A stretch of 64,000 nucleotides of DNA from Pyrocephalus nanus (GCA_038380795.1 CM076259.1:26270977-26334976); one strand, 5' to 3'; shown: positions 1-13,347, counted from the stretch's first letter. Program-made: numbers and translations. Notes: generated by a model not told the origin, from the sequence alone.

Positions 1-363
1 AGGAAACTCCATGTTTTGGATGAAAAAAAATCTAACTGAAGTTTGTCAGAAATCACTCTGGTCACTACAGTAGCATAAACTGGGACAGGAGTTACTAGAT
101 GATGTCACATCACCTATAAACTCTGTCATTACTTCACGATGCGATTGCTTCATTACCTCACAGCGATGTCCAAGAACAATCACTTGGGCATTCTGTTGGC
201 TTTTTGTTTCAAGATATTCTAAGCAGCTGTTGATTTTTCCTGTATGTGCATAATGTCTTGGGATTCCCGTTTGTTGATGCAGGCTTTGTTAGTCAGTACA
301 AACAGACACACAGTGGAAGTGAGTGACAGAAGTCCTAGAGCCTCCAGCACCATCTGTACTTAC

Positions 364-460
364 CCTGTTCATTGTTCCCTCCATTTAATAGAAGTTCATC
401 ATTCTGTCTTTTCATTTCTGTTATGTACTTAAAGGCCTGATCCAGGATCATGTTCTTGCT
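364..460 (-). CDS. USF3: USF3 coding exon 4: bHLH loop and helix 2
   Basis: This 97-nt exon has a TTTTAAAG acceptor just above 460 and a G|GTAAGTAC donor just below 364. It encodes residues 54-85, starting SKNMILDQAFKYI and ending LLLNGGNNEQ, plus the first base of the next codon. The hydrophobic pattern of DQAFKYITEMKRQN fits the second amphipathic helix of a bHLH domain, which mediates dimerisation. The preceding exon ends in phase 0, so they join cleanly. The exon that should follow (phase 1) was not recognised between here and the left edge and must lie outside the window. Confidence 0.95.
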
Positions 461-1841
461 CTTTAAAAGAAAACATACATATAAAATTAGGAGACAGGTC
501 TAGAATTGGTAGATCAAATAATGATGAGACTGCATTTGCTCCAAGAGGTCTTTATATGTGCTACCTTGAATGACTCCTTATGGCTGGGTAGGGTTTGCTT
601 TGTTTTGGGGTTTGTTTGTTTGTTTGGGGTTTTTTTTTGTTTGGTTTTTTTTTTTTTCTTCTTCTTTTTTTTTTTTTTTTTAAGATGAACTACTGGTTTC
701 ATGAGTGACTCTGACCCTAAAATGCTATGATTTTTTACCGAATAACATTTTCAGTGCTGGAGCTAACATTTTCTGATGCCCAAAGGTAGATACTATGGCC
801 ACAGAACCTGAACAGCCAGCAATCATTTCTTGCAGTTTAGCCTAAAATTTGTGTTCACTAATAAACACATATATCACAGGAAATTTCCAGGATACTGTCT
901 TGTAAATATTTTATTAGGAAAGAAATAAATATGGAACAACTATCCAGGGAGATATATGCATAATTTTGAAAGTAATATACTGCAAAATATGGGAAGAGAA
1001 AATAAGCCCTCCACCATCATCTTTTTATGAAACTATGGTTATTCTGCCTGCAAGGCCTTTGTTCACTCCTTAATTTCTTCTACTGTTCAGTAGGAACAGT
1101 CTCTGCTGGAGATAGCTTTGTCTTTGAAAAAGATGCTTCTGTGCATCAACCTCAGACCATTTTTCTTGCTTCATCTTTCACAAGGACAGTGTCTTAAATT
1201 ACTGCTATTATTTCAGTTTCTGAATTGCTTTTATCCCATTATATCAAAGATGACAAAAATAAGCATGAATGGAATTCTATTGACATCTTATGACATTAAA
1301 ATGAGCACCTGCAAAGGGCTGAGCAGGGATTGGAGAATGACCTGAAAAGAGATCCTGCTTAATCCATAGCTTTCACCACTCAGTCATCACACAGACTACA
1401 TTCAGCAGCATCAGTAGAAACTGGCTTTACAAACAGGAGTTGCACAATGTAACTAGCAACCCACTGACCTGATCTAACCCATTTCTGCCCAGCCTGCCAC
1501 CCCTTCTACAGAGGAAATCCTGCATTTATGAGTTGAGGAGAAAGTCAGTCACACATATGTCTCATACTGTTTCATTCCTTCAGCAGTCATATGCAACTCT
1601 GTCAGATAATAGGCTGAAAATCTGTATAATTACATTAACGTGACCCTGCACTTCCATAAAGGAATTCTATTACAAATAGTTTTTTTGAATACAGCTAGCG
1701 AGATTTTTGAGAATATAAATTCAGACAGTTTTACCTTCTTCATAAGACAAATGACAAAATAAGTATTTATACCTCTACTGACAAAGAAACACTTGAGCAT
1801 TTCACAGGAAAGCCTGTATGCACCTCTGGGTGGAGACTTAC
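461..1841 (-). other. USF3: USF3 intron between coding exons 3 and 4
   Basis: About 1.4 kb of AT-rich intron. It holds a T-rich low-complexity tract at about 594-682 (T runs with G and C interruptions; A-rich on the transcribed strand). No coding exon, RNA gene or recognised mobile element is seen. Confidence 0.8.
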
Positions 1842-1924
1842 CTGCTTAAGTGCTGGAGAGCAGGGAATGAGTTCTCCAATTCTGTTTATCCCAGCATTAA
1901 TCTTCTTCTTTCGATGTCTCTCCA
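1842..1924 (-). CDS. USF3: USF3 coding exon 3: bHLH basic region and helix 1
   Basis: This 83-nt exon contributes two bases of Val26 and then residues 27-53, ERHRKKKINAG through SPALKQ. The acceptor is TTTTTGGTTAG and the donor CAG|GTAAGTC. The stretch HNAVERHRKKK, spread over this exon and the 29-nt exon before it, is the DNA-contacting basic region. His23, Glu27 and Arg30 sit at the positions that read the E-box in Max and USF1. The third classical contact, an Arg in those proteins, is Lys31 here, as I also recall for human USF3. Helix 1 follows as INAGINRIGELI. No frameshift or stop is seen. Confidence 0.96.
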
Positions 1925-4222
1925 CTAACCAAAAATAATATGTACTGTGTCATCTGGTTGGGCAAGTCAGCACAACAGCAACACAGTGTAACAACTAACA
2001 CAGTGTAACACAGCAACAACTAATACAGTGTAAAGGCTCATAAATACATTTTTTCATTGCACATTGAAACTCGTAGTAACTTGAGAGAAGAAAAAAAATT
2101 CCTCTAATGTAAGCCTCAATTAATTAATACTCAGTGGAATTGAGAGCCATGACATAAGCAGCAATATCTTTAAAAGGTGGGGATGTTCTGGACCCCTTCA
2201 TGGAAAAGAAGAGTTACTCCAACTCAGAATTTAGGTTTTGGTACTGCTTTCTAGCTGAGTTTCCTGTCACTTTTTTCACAAGTTGGATTGATTAAATTTA
2301 GGCATGCAGAAAGAAAGCATATGAACCAAGATTATGGAATGAATCCATTTCATATTTGGGAAGATAACCCATGTCTATTAAATACTAAAGTCAGGTTTAG
2401 CATAAAAGGATAAATAACATGGATTTTATTAGTCTTCAGTCTTAATTTTAAATTTATATTGATGGTGCAGCCAACATTAATCATAGCTGAAGCTCTAGGT
2501 ATAAGGACTACCAGTTTATCTACCTAGTTTGGAGAAGGCCAGAAAATGTTTCATGTGTAGTCCTCTAGTGACATCTTTTACCTCTTCACAAGGCCCGAGC
2601 AGTGGCACAAAGAGTCTATAAGTCTAGGACCGTAGATACCTTTGGGTATGTTTTTTTCAGATAGTATTAATCTTTGTTTTCCATCCACCATAGTCAGCCT
2701 CTTCCAAATACAGTTCACTTTTAAGTAGCTATTTTTTTTTGGACTGAAATGTTTTCATGTTCTACATGAACTAAAACTATTAGACGTCTCTTCTCCAAAA
2801 CCCCTGAAAAGAGGTTCTGTTGTGGCTTTGTCAAGGTTCAAGCTGGTGTTCATTGTGCTGAACAAAGCTCGTGGTTTGTGTACTTCAGCTGCTTTTGGTG
2901 GCACACAGAAACCTGTCACTGTCACACAGTGACCTATAGGTGAGTGTATTCCATTTTCATCCTTTACAAAGGACATACCAATTTAATTTAAACAGTTCTA
3001 TTTCAGTAGTCTGTCACTTCAGTTTACATGTCTCAAACAATTAATTTTTTTTTTTTTTGTATTTCAGGACAGACTGATGGCCTTGACAGAGACAGGCCTA
3101 AATACACTAAACACAGCAAGACAAAGCCTCTCAGGCAAGAAATTTACTGTATAAATTACAGCAGTATAACCATTTCAACATATGATACCTGGGACTTAGT
3201 TATTATATGTCTTACTAATACATACAGACATCACAGTGGTTGTGAAGTGCTACTCTTCTGTTTTGATATTTGCCACACTCTACTCAGCTTGTCCAGATAT
3301 TAATGACTAAGCAAGATATAGGGCTGGAGGGAGCTGGTCCCCATATCTTGCAGAGTTCAGCCCAGTAAATAAAGATTTTGGAAAGCTATTGGCAAGTAAA
3401 TCAGTAACTGAGGATTAGAATGAGGCCAGCAAACTTAGAAGAAAACCTTGATAAGACTATTTCCTGATACTTCCTACTTCTTTAGAAATTGGCCACACTC
3501 TGAGTGCAGTCTGACAAGCACTATGTTCCACAGCTTTGATATGGAAACTACTCAGTCTTTTTTCCCGCTGAGTTTGTGAAGACCACTCTATAATGCTGTT
3601 TAGTGGAAGAACTGTGATCAGTTTCTTAGGATAAACCAGGCTCAAACCTGTCAGACTCCTCCTCAGTTCATCTTTCTGCTCATACTCATAGAATATGCCA
3701 TTGTAGCTAAACACTGACTAGTTGCTGCCTGAGGGATGTGACTCCTGCAACAGACAGACAGCATTTGCAAAAATTTTCTGGGATGTCAGCATCCAGGTGG
3801 GTGCCTTAGTGACAGGCTACAGGAATACTTCTAATCCAGGGAACTTGCAAAACTCTCAAGTCAGATATCTGTCTCCGTTTTGAGACAGCTGGAAATTAGC
3901 TGGCTGTGAATGCCGGTCCATTTATTTTCCTTTAGAACTGAACTCAACTGAAATTGTTTACGTCTTAATTTACAAGCATTGGAAAGCCAGAGGCATGGTC
4001 CTCCCCTTAAAAATGTACTATGGAAAACAGCCAACTAGAAACAACCAAGAAGCCCGTCTGCATACATATTCTACCCAAGGACGCTGAAAGGTGTTTGACA
4101 GGGTGAGTTTTTTTAAGTGTAGCTCCTCCTATGGAGGAACCTTCTCCATGCAAAACATGTTTTACTAGTTCAAAGCATCTGTGCTTATTCCCAGACCAAA
4201 TAACAAAGTATATTGTTTCTAC
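1925..4222 (-). other. USF3: USF3 intron between coding exons 2 and 3
   Basis: About 2.3 kb of AT-rich intron. A small degenerate tandem repeat built on ACACAGTGTAAC lies at 1971-2033. Short open frames at 2755-2976, 3028-3303 and 3457-3714 have no recognisable protein and no consistent splice borders. I see no mobile element. Confidence 0.8.
1971..2033. repeat. Degenerate short tandem repeat (ACAGTGTAAC-type)
   Basis: The motif CAGTGTAA occurs three times, in variants of a roughly 20-nt unit that includes CAACAACTAA. It looks like a small local expansion inside a USF3 intron. Confidence 0.6.
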
Positions 4223-4251
4223 CTGCATTATGTGTCTCCCGGTTTTTCTTT
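4223..4251 (-). CDS. USF3: USF3 coding exon 2: 29-nt microexon, start of the basic region
   Basis: This very short exon (29 nt) has a TATTTCACAG acceptor and a GCAG|GTAGAAAC donor. It supplies the last base of Arg16, nine codons reading KKNRETHNA, and the first base of Val26. It was missed by any length-based ORF criterion and was found by searching for the sequence needed to bridge the neighbouring exons. Its length and phases (2 in, 1 out) exactly connect the start-codon exon to the ERHRKKK exon. It supplies His23, one of the E-box-reading residues, so skipping it would both remove DNA contacts and shift the frame. Confidence 0.94.
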
Positions 4252-6144
4252 CTGTGAAATATAAAGGGAAAACAGTGATGTGAAAGAGAAGGGAAAAAAT
4301 CTGCACACAAACAAATATTTATTATTTCCATTACAGCCAAAATTACTCAATATTATAGTCTGCTCTGTGAACAAGAACACAGCAGAAGTCACAACCAGAT
4401 GTTCTTAGACACTGATATTAAATAATTTCTTAGCAAAATTTGTTCATGTTCAGACTTAATTTCAGTATAACAAGGCACAGTGTAATATTCCATTTGATTA
4501 TTGGTACATATTTATAGGCAAAACTGGGTTTTTGGGTTTCTGTTCAGCAACAACTGCTATACTATGCAGTGCTCAATAAGGCCAAATATTAAAAAAATTA
4601 GTTCTGTTTCTGAGGAACAAGGCAGTTAAGTATTTGTTTGAAATGTCACTTTTACATTCACTGGATCAATGTTTTTACAGAAAACAGAAAGAAAATGTTA
4701 CCATGCAAGTTCATGTTTCTAGCCCTATTATCTTCAAACATCATACCTTCTGGTATCAAAAATGTTTTTTTTGTGAGTGAAACCAGAAATACTGTTCCTC
4801 AGCTGCTGTTCTTTACTGTCTCAAAATTCTGTCTAGGTATAATTCGGGCATGTGAGGGTTCTCTTTGGTTTCAGATATCCACCTGAGGGTCACAATCACT
4901 GTGTAATGCTTCAATTTGCTTTGCTGGAAGTCAATAAATCCCAAATGTGTATCCTACTTATATAAATCATGTACTGTATACATGCAAACAAGACAAATAC
5001 TTTCAGGAAGTGTAGTAAAGCAAAACATCCATTTTCTGGAAAAAGAAACATTCCAGAAAAAAAAAAAATCTTCTAGAAGATTTCTGTCCAGCAGCACACC
5101 CTCAGTCTAGTTGTGTGCCAAGAGGATGCATGTTTTGCTCTTCTTTTCGACTGTCACAGCACAGTCTAGATATAACAAGGAATCTGAAGTGAGAATGCAA
5201 GATACATGTGGATGATGTGTGATTGCTATGAGGCACGTATCCTTTTTAATTCAAGTAACTCACCAAAAGTAGTGTGCATGCAGAGTAATTTAGACAATGA
5301 TTACAGGACAGGACTGTTACTGTAGGTGGTCAGACCTGGAGACATCCACTAAAATAATCATATATACTAAATATGCACAAGAATATAAGGATTGAAGGGA
5401 CCCAGCTGCCAATACAGAATACAAAATGCTCTATTAGTGGGTAAGAAAGAGTCACGAAATCCGTAAAGACCTAAAAACTTTCTGTAGGATGAATCAGTGT
5501 TCTCTCTGAGCTTTTCCTAATCATAAATCATACCCTACACGGTCACCTAGCATAAGATGAATGCTGCATTTAACTGTGGACTGAAGCCCTCCCCTACTAA
5601 TCAGGTGTTAATTAGATCAACATTCTACTAAAAGGAACAAAAACCAGGAAAAGTTGTAATGACCGCCAAGTTACTTTGTTACCAGTTTTGGTCACAGAGC
5701 TGCTGTACAACCTCAAGATTTATCTTGAGTTCCAGCAGAGGTTTGAGTGTAAGATCCAGATTCCACTGACGAAGAGATCTAACTATACTCACTCTGTCAA
5801 AGTGGGTATAGTTACCCCCCAATATCTACCAGGAGCCTCTGCAATAACACAGGCTGCACTCCAACCGGGACGGCGACACATCAGAGTAGTCAGTGTAATA
5901 ATCAGAGAATCTCTTTGGCCCAGGTGACCCAGCTAGGCATGTCTTTTGCAAATAGTTTGGCACAGGGCAAGAGAGAAAGGGAGTTTTGCAGCCATAGTTC
6001 CCAAACTTCTGGATCAATCCTGGTCGAGCCTCAGAACTTCTTGTCAATACCCTTATTGCCAAACTTTCATCTGGAAACTTTGTAACTGCAACATGATCTC
6101 AGACTACCAAACTACAACACAGTCATTTTCCCACAGGAACTCAC
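4252..6144 (-). other. USF3: USF3 intron between coding exons 1 and 2
   Basis: About 1.9 kb of AT-rich intron without a recognised repeat or RNA gene. Open frames of 60-83 codons here have no splice context and no familiar protein sequence. Confidence 0.8.
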
Positions 6145-6191
6145 CGATGTTGCTTCTTAGTAGGTGTCTCATTCTCTGTCATCTCTGGCAT
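6145..6191 (-). CDS. USF3: USF3 coding exon 1: start codon and residues 1-15
   Basis: The exon runs from an acceptor at TTTTCTTCAG (first exon base 6209) to a CATCG|GTGAGTT donor (last base 6145). Its ATG is at 6191-6189, after 18 nt of 5'UTR, and it encodes MPEMTENETPTKKQH plus two bases of Arg16. The start is chosen because this N-terminal sequence matches the family. A second Met at residue 4 is a possible weaker start. The 5'UTR part is too short to hold a cap site and the exon begins with an acceptor, so at least one non-coding exon must lie upstream (see 8205-8277 and the CpG island). Confidence 0.96.
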
Positions 6192-8204
6192 GGTTCCGGA
6201 GAAGAGAGCCTGAAGAAAATCATGGAAGGAATTAACAACTCCTGCACTCTCATGAATTCTTAGCACATGACATTTGTTACACCACTTTGCCCTTATCACA
6301 AGGACCGGGTCGTCCTACAACGTACACAAAAGTCCACCACCCTAACTTAGAGCAGTTGATTTCATGAGCATTACAAATAAAGCATGTTACCCATCAGGGT
6401 GCTTTGTGAAACCTGGTAATGATGAACTGGTTTCCATTTCCTGAATTACTTTGAATATAAAACAAATTGTAATCCAAACCCCTTTAAGGAAACAAGAAGG
6501 AAAATTAGAGTATATGATTGTTTATTGAATGGGAGGAAGAACAGCTGAACTCTCTTTCATCAGCCCTTTCTAACTTAAAATGCTTTCAATTCCCAGTTCT
6601 AAATAAAGCATAAATGCTAAGCAAAATACAAGCTACAATGAGGACATTTTATTAACTACAAATTTAGAGTGCTAATAATGTAGCAAATTTGAAAATTTAC
6701 TTAATATTGAATTACAGTACAACTTAAAATGGCCAAAATTGATACCCTATATTCTCAGATATATAAAATTCAGTTAAAAATAAAGTTATGAAATAAAGTT
6801 ATACATAACAGCCTAGTAAGTTAAACCTAACTTGTCCTCAGCTTGAACATATCAGTAGGCTGTATTTAGACAAACAAAACCATTATAAAAATAAACAAAA
6901 GATGAGACTGAGTCAATGACAAATTAATACATACCTACCAGAGATTTTACGAGAATTTTAGAAAGAAAGTAACAAGAAGTGTACTGTAGCTGACAAGAGG
7001 AAAAAAATAACTGTTCTTTAGATATGGCTGAGCTCCATATTTAGTTTCACCCTTCCGCTCGTTCTCTCACCAACCAACCTGTTCTTGCAACTCTTCCCAT
7101 GGGCCCTCAGCCTCCTCGTGGCTTCACCTCTCCCTGGCTCCTCCTGGAAAGCTCATCAGCTTGTTTTAACAGGTTTCATATCTTTAGGGTGTATTTTTGT
7201 TTGTTTGTACTGTAAGGAAGTGGGGGTGGTTTTTAATACAACTTTCAACACCAAGCAGTTCTTAACGTAAACTGAGCCTACCACTACTGACATCAAAAAC
7301 AAACTCCAGGAATAACCGAATAACCTCCTTACAAATCAGAAAGCCCCAAACCTCCAAAAGCACTGGAGCATACACACTTCAAAAAGTGTTCTGTGCATGC
7401 ACTGTGTGTGTGTGTGCCAATAATCTGTATTGTAATAGAACTGCATTCAGATACTGCTTTCCAGTCTTTACACTCTAAAAGTCAATTGAATGCAGTGTTC
7501 TCATTCAGTAAAGATTAACAGGAGGAAAAACATTAGAGCTGATGCTGTTTACCACTCTAATACTCCTTTAAGTACTTTTTCTATTCCTGTGAAGACATGG
7601 GAAATATTGACAAACCATGAAGTAAAGCAAATAGGCAACATCCTGCAAATTGATCCCGACTGGGGAACTCAAAGTGCCTGAAGTTTTCAGGCACCTAATT
7701 CAATTCCACCTACACAACAGTGTTCACACCACCACATAACTGGACACAGTCATCTCAGAGATGAGTTACAGCATTATATTGCCCCACTGGATTTTACAAT
7801 CAGACTACATACGGTCACCTCAGCCCTCCCTAGCCCATCAATGGGAGCACATCACTTTCTATTTACACACCTCTACAGATTTTGCTTTCTCTGTGCTCAC
7901 CCACCATCCTCTACATAAATTATGAAAACATCTGACAGAGTTACCAGTCTTTTACTGTGGGAGAAAGTAGTGGTACAACTTCAACACTTTCATGGACTCT
8001 CTGATAAATTACCTTAATTAGCTCAATTCCTTAACAAATTTATTTTCATTTATATGCAGTAAGATTAATCCAGTTGGTATCCCAGGTCCTCTAAGTTAGT
8101 AAAAATTCACAACTCTGAAAGCCAGGGAAGCCAGTTCCCACGCAAGGCACCTATAACTTACTCCTCCTGTGTACAGCTGGTGATGGTCAGTAGTACTTAC
8201 TCAC

Positions 8205-8277
8205 TTGTTCTAGCTGCATTCGTTGTATCAGGTGATGAGGAAGGGGTTAGCTGGGACAGTTTAGCTGATGTGAGATT
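8205..8277 (-). other. USF3: Candidate USF3 5'UTR exon (73 nt)
   Basis: On the minus strand a long T-rich tract (about 8281-8309) ends in ATAATCAG just above 8277. A strong donor, GAACAA|GTGAGTAAGT, follows 73 nt later. The position, between the start-codon exon and the CpG island, suits a non-coding USF3 exon. The exon contains one ATG followed by a TAG after two codons if read in register from ATGCAGC, or an open frame through the donor in another register. No protein is recognised. This is inferred from splice signals only; it could be a cryptic pair. Confidence 0.4.
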
Positions 8278-11200
8278 CTGATTATAAAAACAAAAATAAA
8301 AAAAAAAAATCTGGTCAGAGCCCAGGCATCTTTGACGCTGTTGGCAACCAGAGACGTTCACATGAACGCTGAAAGACTGAGGTCAGCACACCTCGATTCA
8401 GCAGGGTTTTTCCAGTTGTGTCAAAGCAGCCCAGCAGAATTTATACCCATTAAGGCTACCAGCAAAGCCAGGAGCAGCGACCTGGTAACACTACACTCTT
8501 GTGTATCCATCACTGAGACAATACCTTGTGTATCAGGTGAAATAGCTATTCCGGGGGCAATTTTATTCAGCGTATACTAAGTACTGTTTCTGTTTAGTGA
8601 GGATGTGAGCACAGAGTACATGGACATCGTTCTGGTACAGCAATGCTCACAAACATGCTTAGAAAAAGGAAGATGCTGAATTGCATCTTGTGGCAGTCAC
8701 ACACTCTGTTTCTTGACTTCTGCATCATCTGTATGGACAGAATGATGTATCTGTTATTGTGCATTATCAGACTATGGCAAAGATGCTAGAAATTAGAGCA
8801 AAAAAATAAAGGAGGTCTTAGTTTTGGGGAAACTTAGCATTTTTGAAAGAAGAATGTATTCATCAAGCAACCATATTTTTTTAATGTTGCAGATTCATAC
8901 AACTTGAGAACCAAATTACTATATCTGTATTACAATGTACTTAATATAGAAAAAAATAATGTGAATTTAGATGGCCAGCTACCATGCAGGGCTGCAGATA
9001 AAGTACAACTGTGTGAAGGTAAAGGGTGTAAAAAAGCACCCACCCAAAAATACCCTCTCCCAGAACAGACACAGCCACTCTGGTTCCACTTGCACAGTCC
9101 AGGACACATTCACAACCCCATCTTCCCCCTGTCCTGAGTCACAGCACCCACTTCTCCCTCTTGACATAGGTTCTCCATACTCCTATATTTAGGCTTTTTC
9201 TGCTCCCAGTCTGTGTCCCCTCAGAAAAGTTCTTATTCCTAATAGCAGCATCCCCTTCTGCCAAAGTCATGATCTACACAATTTTCCAACTGCCTTATTT
9301 CTTCCTCTGAGTAGATGCCTAAATGATTTAGCAATACGTTGAATATAGTATCTAGGAAGATAGACAAGTGGAAGTTTGTGCAGAAACTTATTAATACAGC
9401 TTCTAACCATTTTCTGATCCTGAGAAAGGATAGGCAGTCCTTATTATAAGTCAAAGACCTCACTTCTTTCTTTCTCCTCTGCCCATTTTTTTAAATTATG
9501 CCAGTAAGCTTCTTTCAAGTGATGCTGTTCCCTGCATGTTTCAAGCCAGCTGTTGACACACCAAGTGTATAAACCTCACAAATATAAACAACTTAAAGTC
9601 TGTATTTTATATGCTTTAGGTCCACTGGGATCTACAGCCCATTTCATACAGAAGACAGGGCATAGGAATGCAAAAACAAGGCTATACACATTATCTAATT
9701 AACCATTTAGTTTATTTCAAGTTCCACTGAAAAGAGGTGGTTAAGTTTGTTAACACTTGTATACAGCTCTTGGGTTTCTACCGATAGATTGTACCATAAG
9801 GAATATGATGAACTTGAGTTGTTTTTAGCCATTCTTATACTGTAAAGTCAAAAATGTTTGCATTTTACTTGATACTCCACAAAACAGTTCAATCTGGCAA
9901 CACCAGGAAGGTGGTTTCCTTAAGAGCTGCTAAAAATATGGGCTTTGTGAATTGAAAAGAAAATAAAAGTGCTGCCTAGGTGGAGACTTCTGAGGGCTGA
10001 TGAATAATAGTTACACTGTCTCCATTTCTTCCCCTCGGCTGTTTTATCACCACAGCTTTGACAATGGGTTTCTCTTTACTTCTTCCACATCAAGTAATGC
10101 TTCTTCACGGCGAGATTCCTTCACTGATTCTCTAAAGCAGAAGACATGTTTTTGCTTTATAAGCTCTGAGGTAAGTGCATTTTAAGTTTCCTCATGAAAT
10201 ACGCTCACTTAGCTGAATGTCTTCTGCAGAGTATGTAGCAAATCCCAAATTCTAAAGACAGATAATAAGAAGCAATTCAACACTTAATATTTATTTAGTA
10301 CCAAGGTTTCTTCAAACTTTATGTAGTTTATAGCACTTACAATGTCAACCTAAAATACTGATTTTAATTTAAATGCAATGTCAACCCCAGAAATTAAAAG
10401 ATACTTTGAGAAGATCTGAGTTTAACATAGTTTAATCTCCTCTATAGTTGAGAAACATAGGGTATAAAACTTAAAATCAACTTGTTTAAGTATCTTCTTT
10501 TCTACCACCCATCTTTGTAGGTATTATTCAGCAAATTTTATGAAATCTTTTCATCAAAACATGCACTGACTAGATTTAAGAAAAAGTTAATTTAGATTAT
10601 TTTATTTGGCCTTATTTTTTCACTCTTTATTTAGGAACTGTTTCAAAACTTAGTACTGATTTTTAAAAAGAAAATAATTATTCTAATCTGTTATCTTTCT
10701 GCCTTCCTCAAATTAGCAAAGGTATTCCATTCTTCTGCATGAGGCAGAAAGAATCTTTTTAATTTGCAGCTACATATATTCTGTAAAACTACCAGCTGTC
10801 CAAATCTTTCTTCCTCTTAAAATACTTCAGGAAGTTTATGCTGTTACATTGCTACAATCTCACAGTTCTTACTGGTCTGGTACACCTCGTGAAGTTAGCC
10901 TTAATTTACACCTAAGATCAGTTACAAGGCACAGAAAATAACTTACTCAAGTGCTTTTTTCCTGCAAGACAGTGTCTTCTTCATTCAAGCAACTCCTGGA
11001 GCTCACTTTTCCAGTCTTCCATGCATGTTTTAGAATAGGGATAGCTTCAATCAGGGACTTAATCCAAGCTTTTAATCACAAGCAAGGTGCCCTTGCGATC
11101 AAGAGACATGATTTACTGCCCTTTCTTTACTCTCCTTCGGAACACTTCTATTTTAATTTTGTATTTACCTAATAAAATGATTGCAGGAAGCATAACTCAA

Positions 11201-13347
11201 AGCTTACCTTTGTGATTGTTACCTACGTATATCAACTACTGTTGCCTGTCACATTAATCTGTTGCGATTACCATACAGGAAAATGAAAAGGGCAATTATT
11301 CCTGGCACAAGTCCTTTGCATAACTCTCAGTTTGGGTTCTGAAGAAATCAAGGTTTTCTTGTTACTCTATCCCTTAATCCACTCACAGCACAGCTGGGTC
11401 CACTGAATGGCCTAAATTAAACCCGTCAAAGACATGAAGTGCCAGATGTTTACAAAAACCCGAGACCGAGCAGAGAAGGAGAAGTGAGGTCAGTGCTGAC
11501 ACCGCAGGTAAGAGACTGGATACAGCTGGGTCTGTGACCAACTCTGCAGCATGTGTGCACTGGCTGATCAGCTGGCTCTGACCCAGCACAACGTGCTCCA
11601 CCTTTTCCAAGGAAGAGGTAGGAGGGATTAAAGGGCAGGAGGGAGCCCTCTCGCTTTTTCAGAGAATCCACATTCCTGATGCAAACCAGCTGAGAGTTTC
11701 CCAGGGCAACCAGGCTGTTCTGAGAGCTTCTGCAAAAGTTAAGAAAAAAAAAATCCAATACAAATAAGCTAAAACTTATATTACACAGGGCAACTTTTTT
11801 TTTAAGGTGTTTGCTTGTAACAAATAGGAAAAAAAACTTCAATGTTTCTATATTTTTTTTCTCTACTTCTTATGTTTGTATTATCTAAAACTTAGAAACA
11901 TTGGTATTTTTCCTTCTGCTGACTTAAAGCCATAAAGTTATAGTAAGCTCATATGCAAGAGAACGACAAAGAAAATGTTTTGGGTTTTTTTTGGTTTTTG
12001 TTTTTGTGGGTTTTTTTGTAACAGCATTGGAGGAAGAAGCAAGGTTATCACTCAAGTGATATTCCTTTATACCTACATTAGGTTTTGTTTTCATTTGTAA
12101 TTTTCATAGTATCAAAGACATAACTGCTGGTGGCCATTAACTAACATGCAGTTTCAGGACAGCGTAGGTGTAGGGTCATTTTGAGAAATCCTGACCAGAT
12201 CTGCTTAAGAAACCTCAGAAGGAAAAAAAGGAGAAACTTCCCTATTAATCACCTGAAGATCCATCTCTCATGTTTATTCTTCTTGATCTACTGTTGTTGC
12301 CCCTCAAGTGTTCCTAAGTAATTTATTTTTAAACCTTAGAGGACAGGCAGAGAGAGAGAGAGAGATCGAGATCATGTCTACTGAACCAAGTCTCTTACTC
12401 CCTGATTATGGCCTGGAAAGTATTTAAGGAGAGGTATCTCCAGACATTTTGCACCCTGATGTGAGCTGCTGCCACCCCCCACACATTATGCAGATGATCT
12501 TGGTACTTACTACAAACAGACCAAAGTGGCACAGTTTGAGTAAAGGAAGATGCCTCAGTGAACTATCTCCTGTGTCATCTGGATGAATTGTTATAGGGAA
12601 GCAGGCATTTGGGAGCTAAAGAGCTGTAATTACACAACCAGTACACAAGCTGGAATCACAAAGACCAGAGCTGGCACCCCAGAGTGTCCTCAGCTACTTT
12701 AGATCAAAATAAGGGGAACATTATTTTCTTTAGGAAATAAAAAAGGAATGACCAGGGAAATCCTCATGATCCCCATGTCCTCCATGTAGTGTGTTAAGAT
12801 TCACAAGTTACCACATGCTAATTCCATGAAGTGAGAAAATATGAGGACTGTCTCTATACTGCAAGACAGTGCTCATCTCCCTGGCTTTCTACACCCAATG
12901 ATCCACAGTACACTTCAAAATAGAAAATTATTTTCAAAGAGAAGGCAGGTATCTAATTATGCTCTGCTTGACAAAGGAGTCACAAGTTTTGATGGTGAAA
13001 GCTAAGGGGATACAAATGAACTGCAGACAACTTCCTCCTAATACGGGTCATCACCTCTGTGTGGGTTGGGTTACCCGTGCTAGATGACAGAGATTGCCTG
13101 CACCACGGCTGAGGCTGAGTGAGAGCTCTCACACCACAAGAGCATCTGTTGGTGAGCCAAACCTCGCAGCAGCGTGCTGCCTAAAGAACAAAGAATTCTT
13201 TTCCTGAAAAAAAGCTGTGATGTGTAAGTCATCATGGTCTCTCAATACTGCAACAAAGATGATTATTTGTAACTGAGGAATTCATCCACGTATGAAAGCT
13301 GTATTTGAAACACCAAAGACCAACTGGGGAAATGCAGAAGCTATAAG

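Noticed and set aside
601..682. 60-62-codon frames through the T-rich tract
   Set aside because: They are homopolymer translations (Phe or Lys runs) in a USF3 intron.
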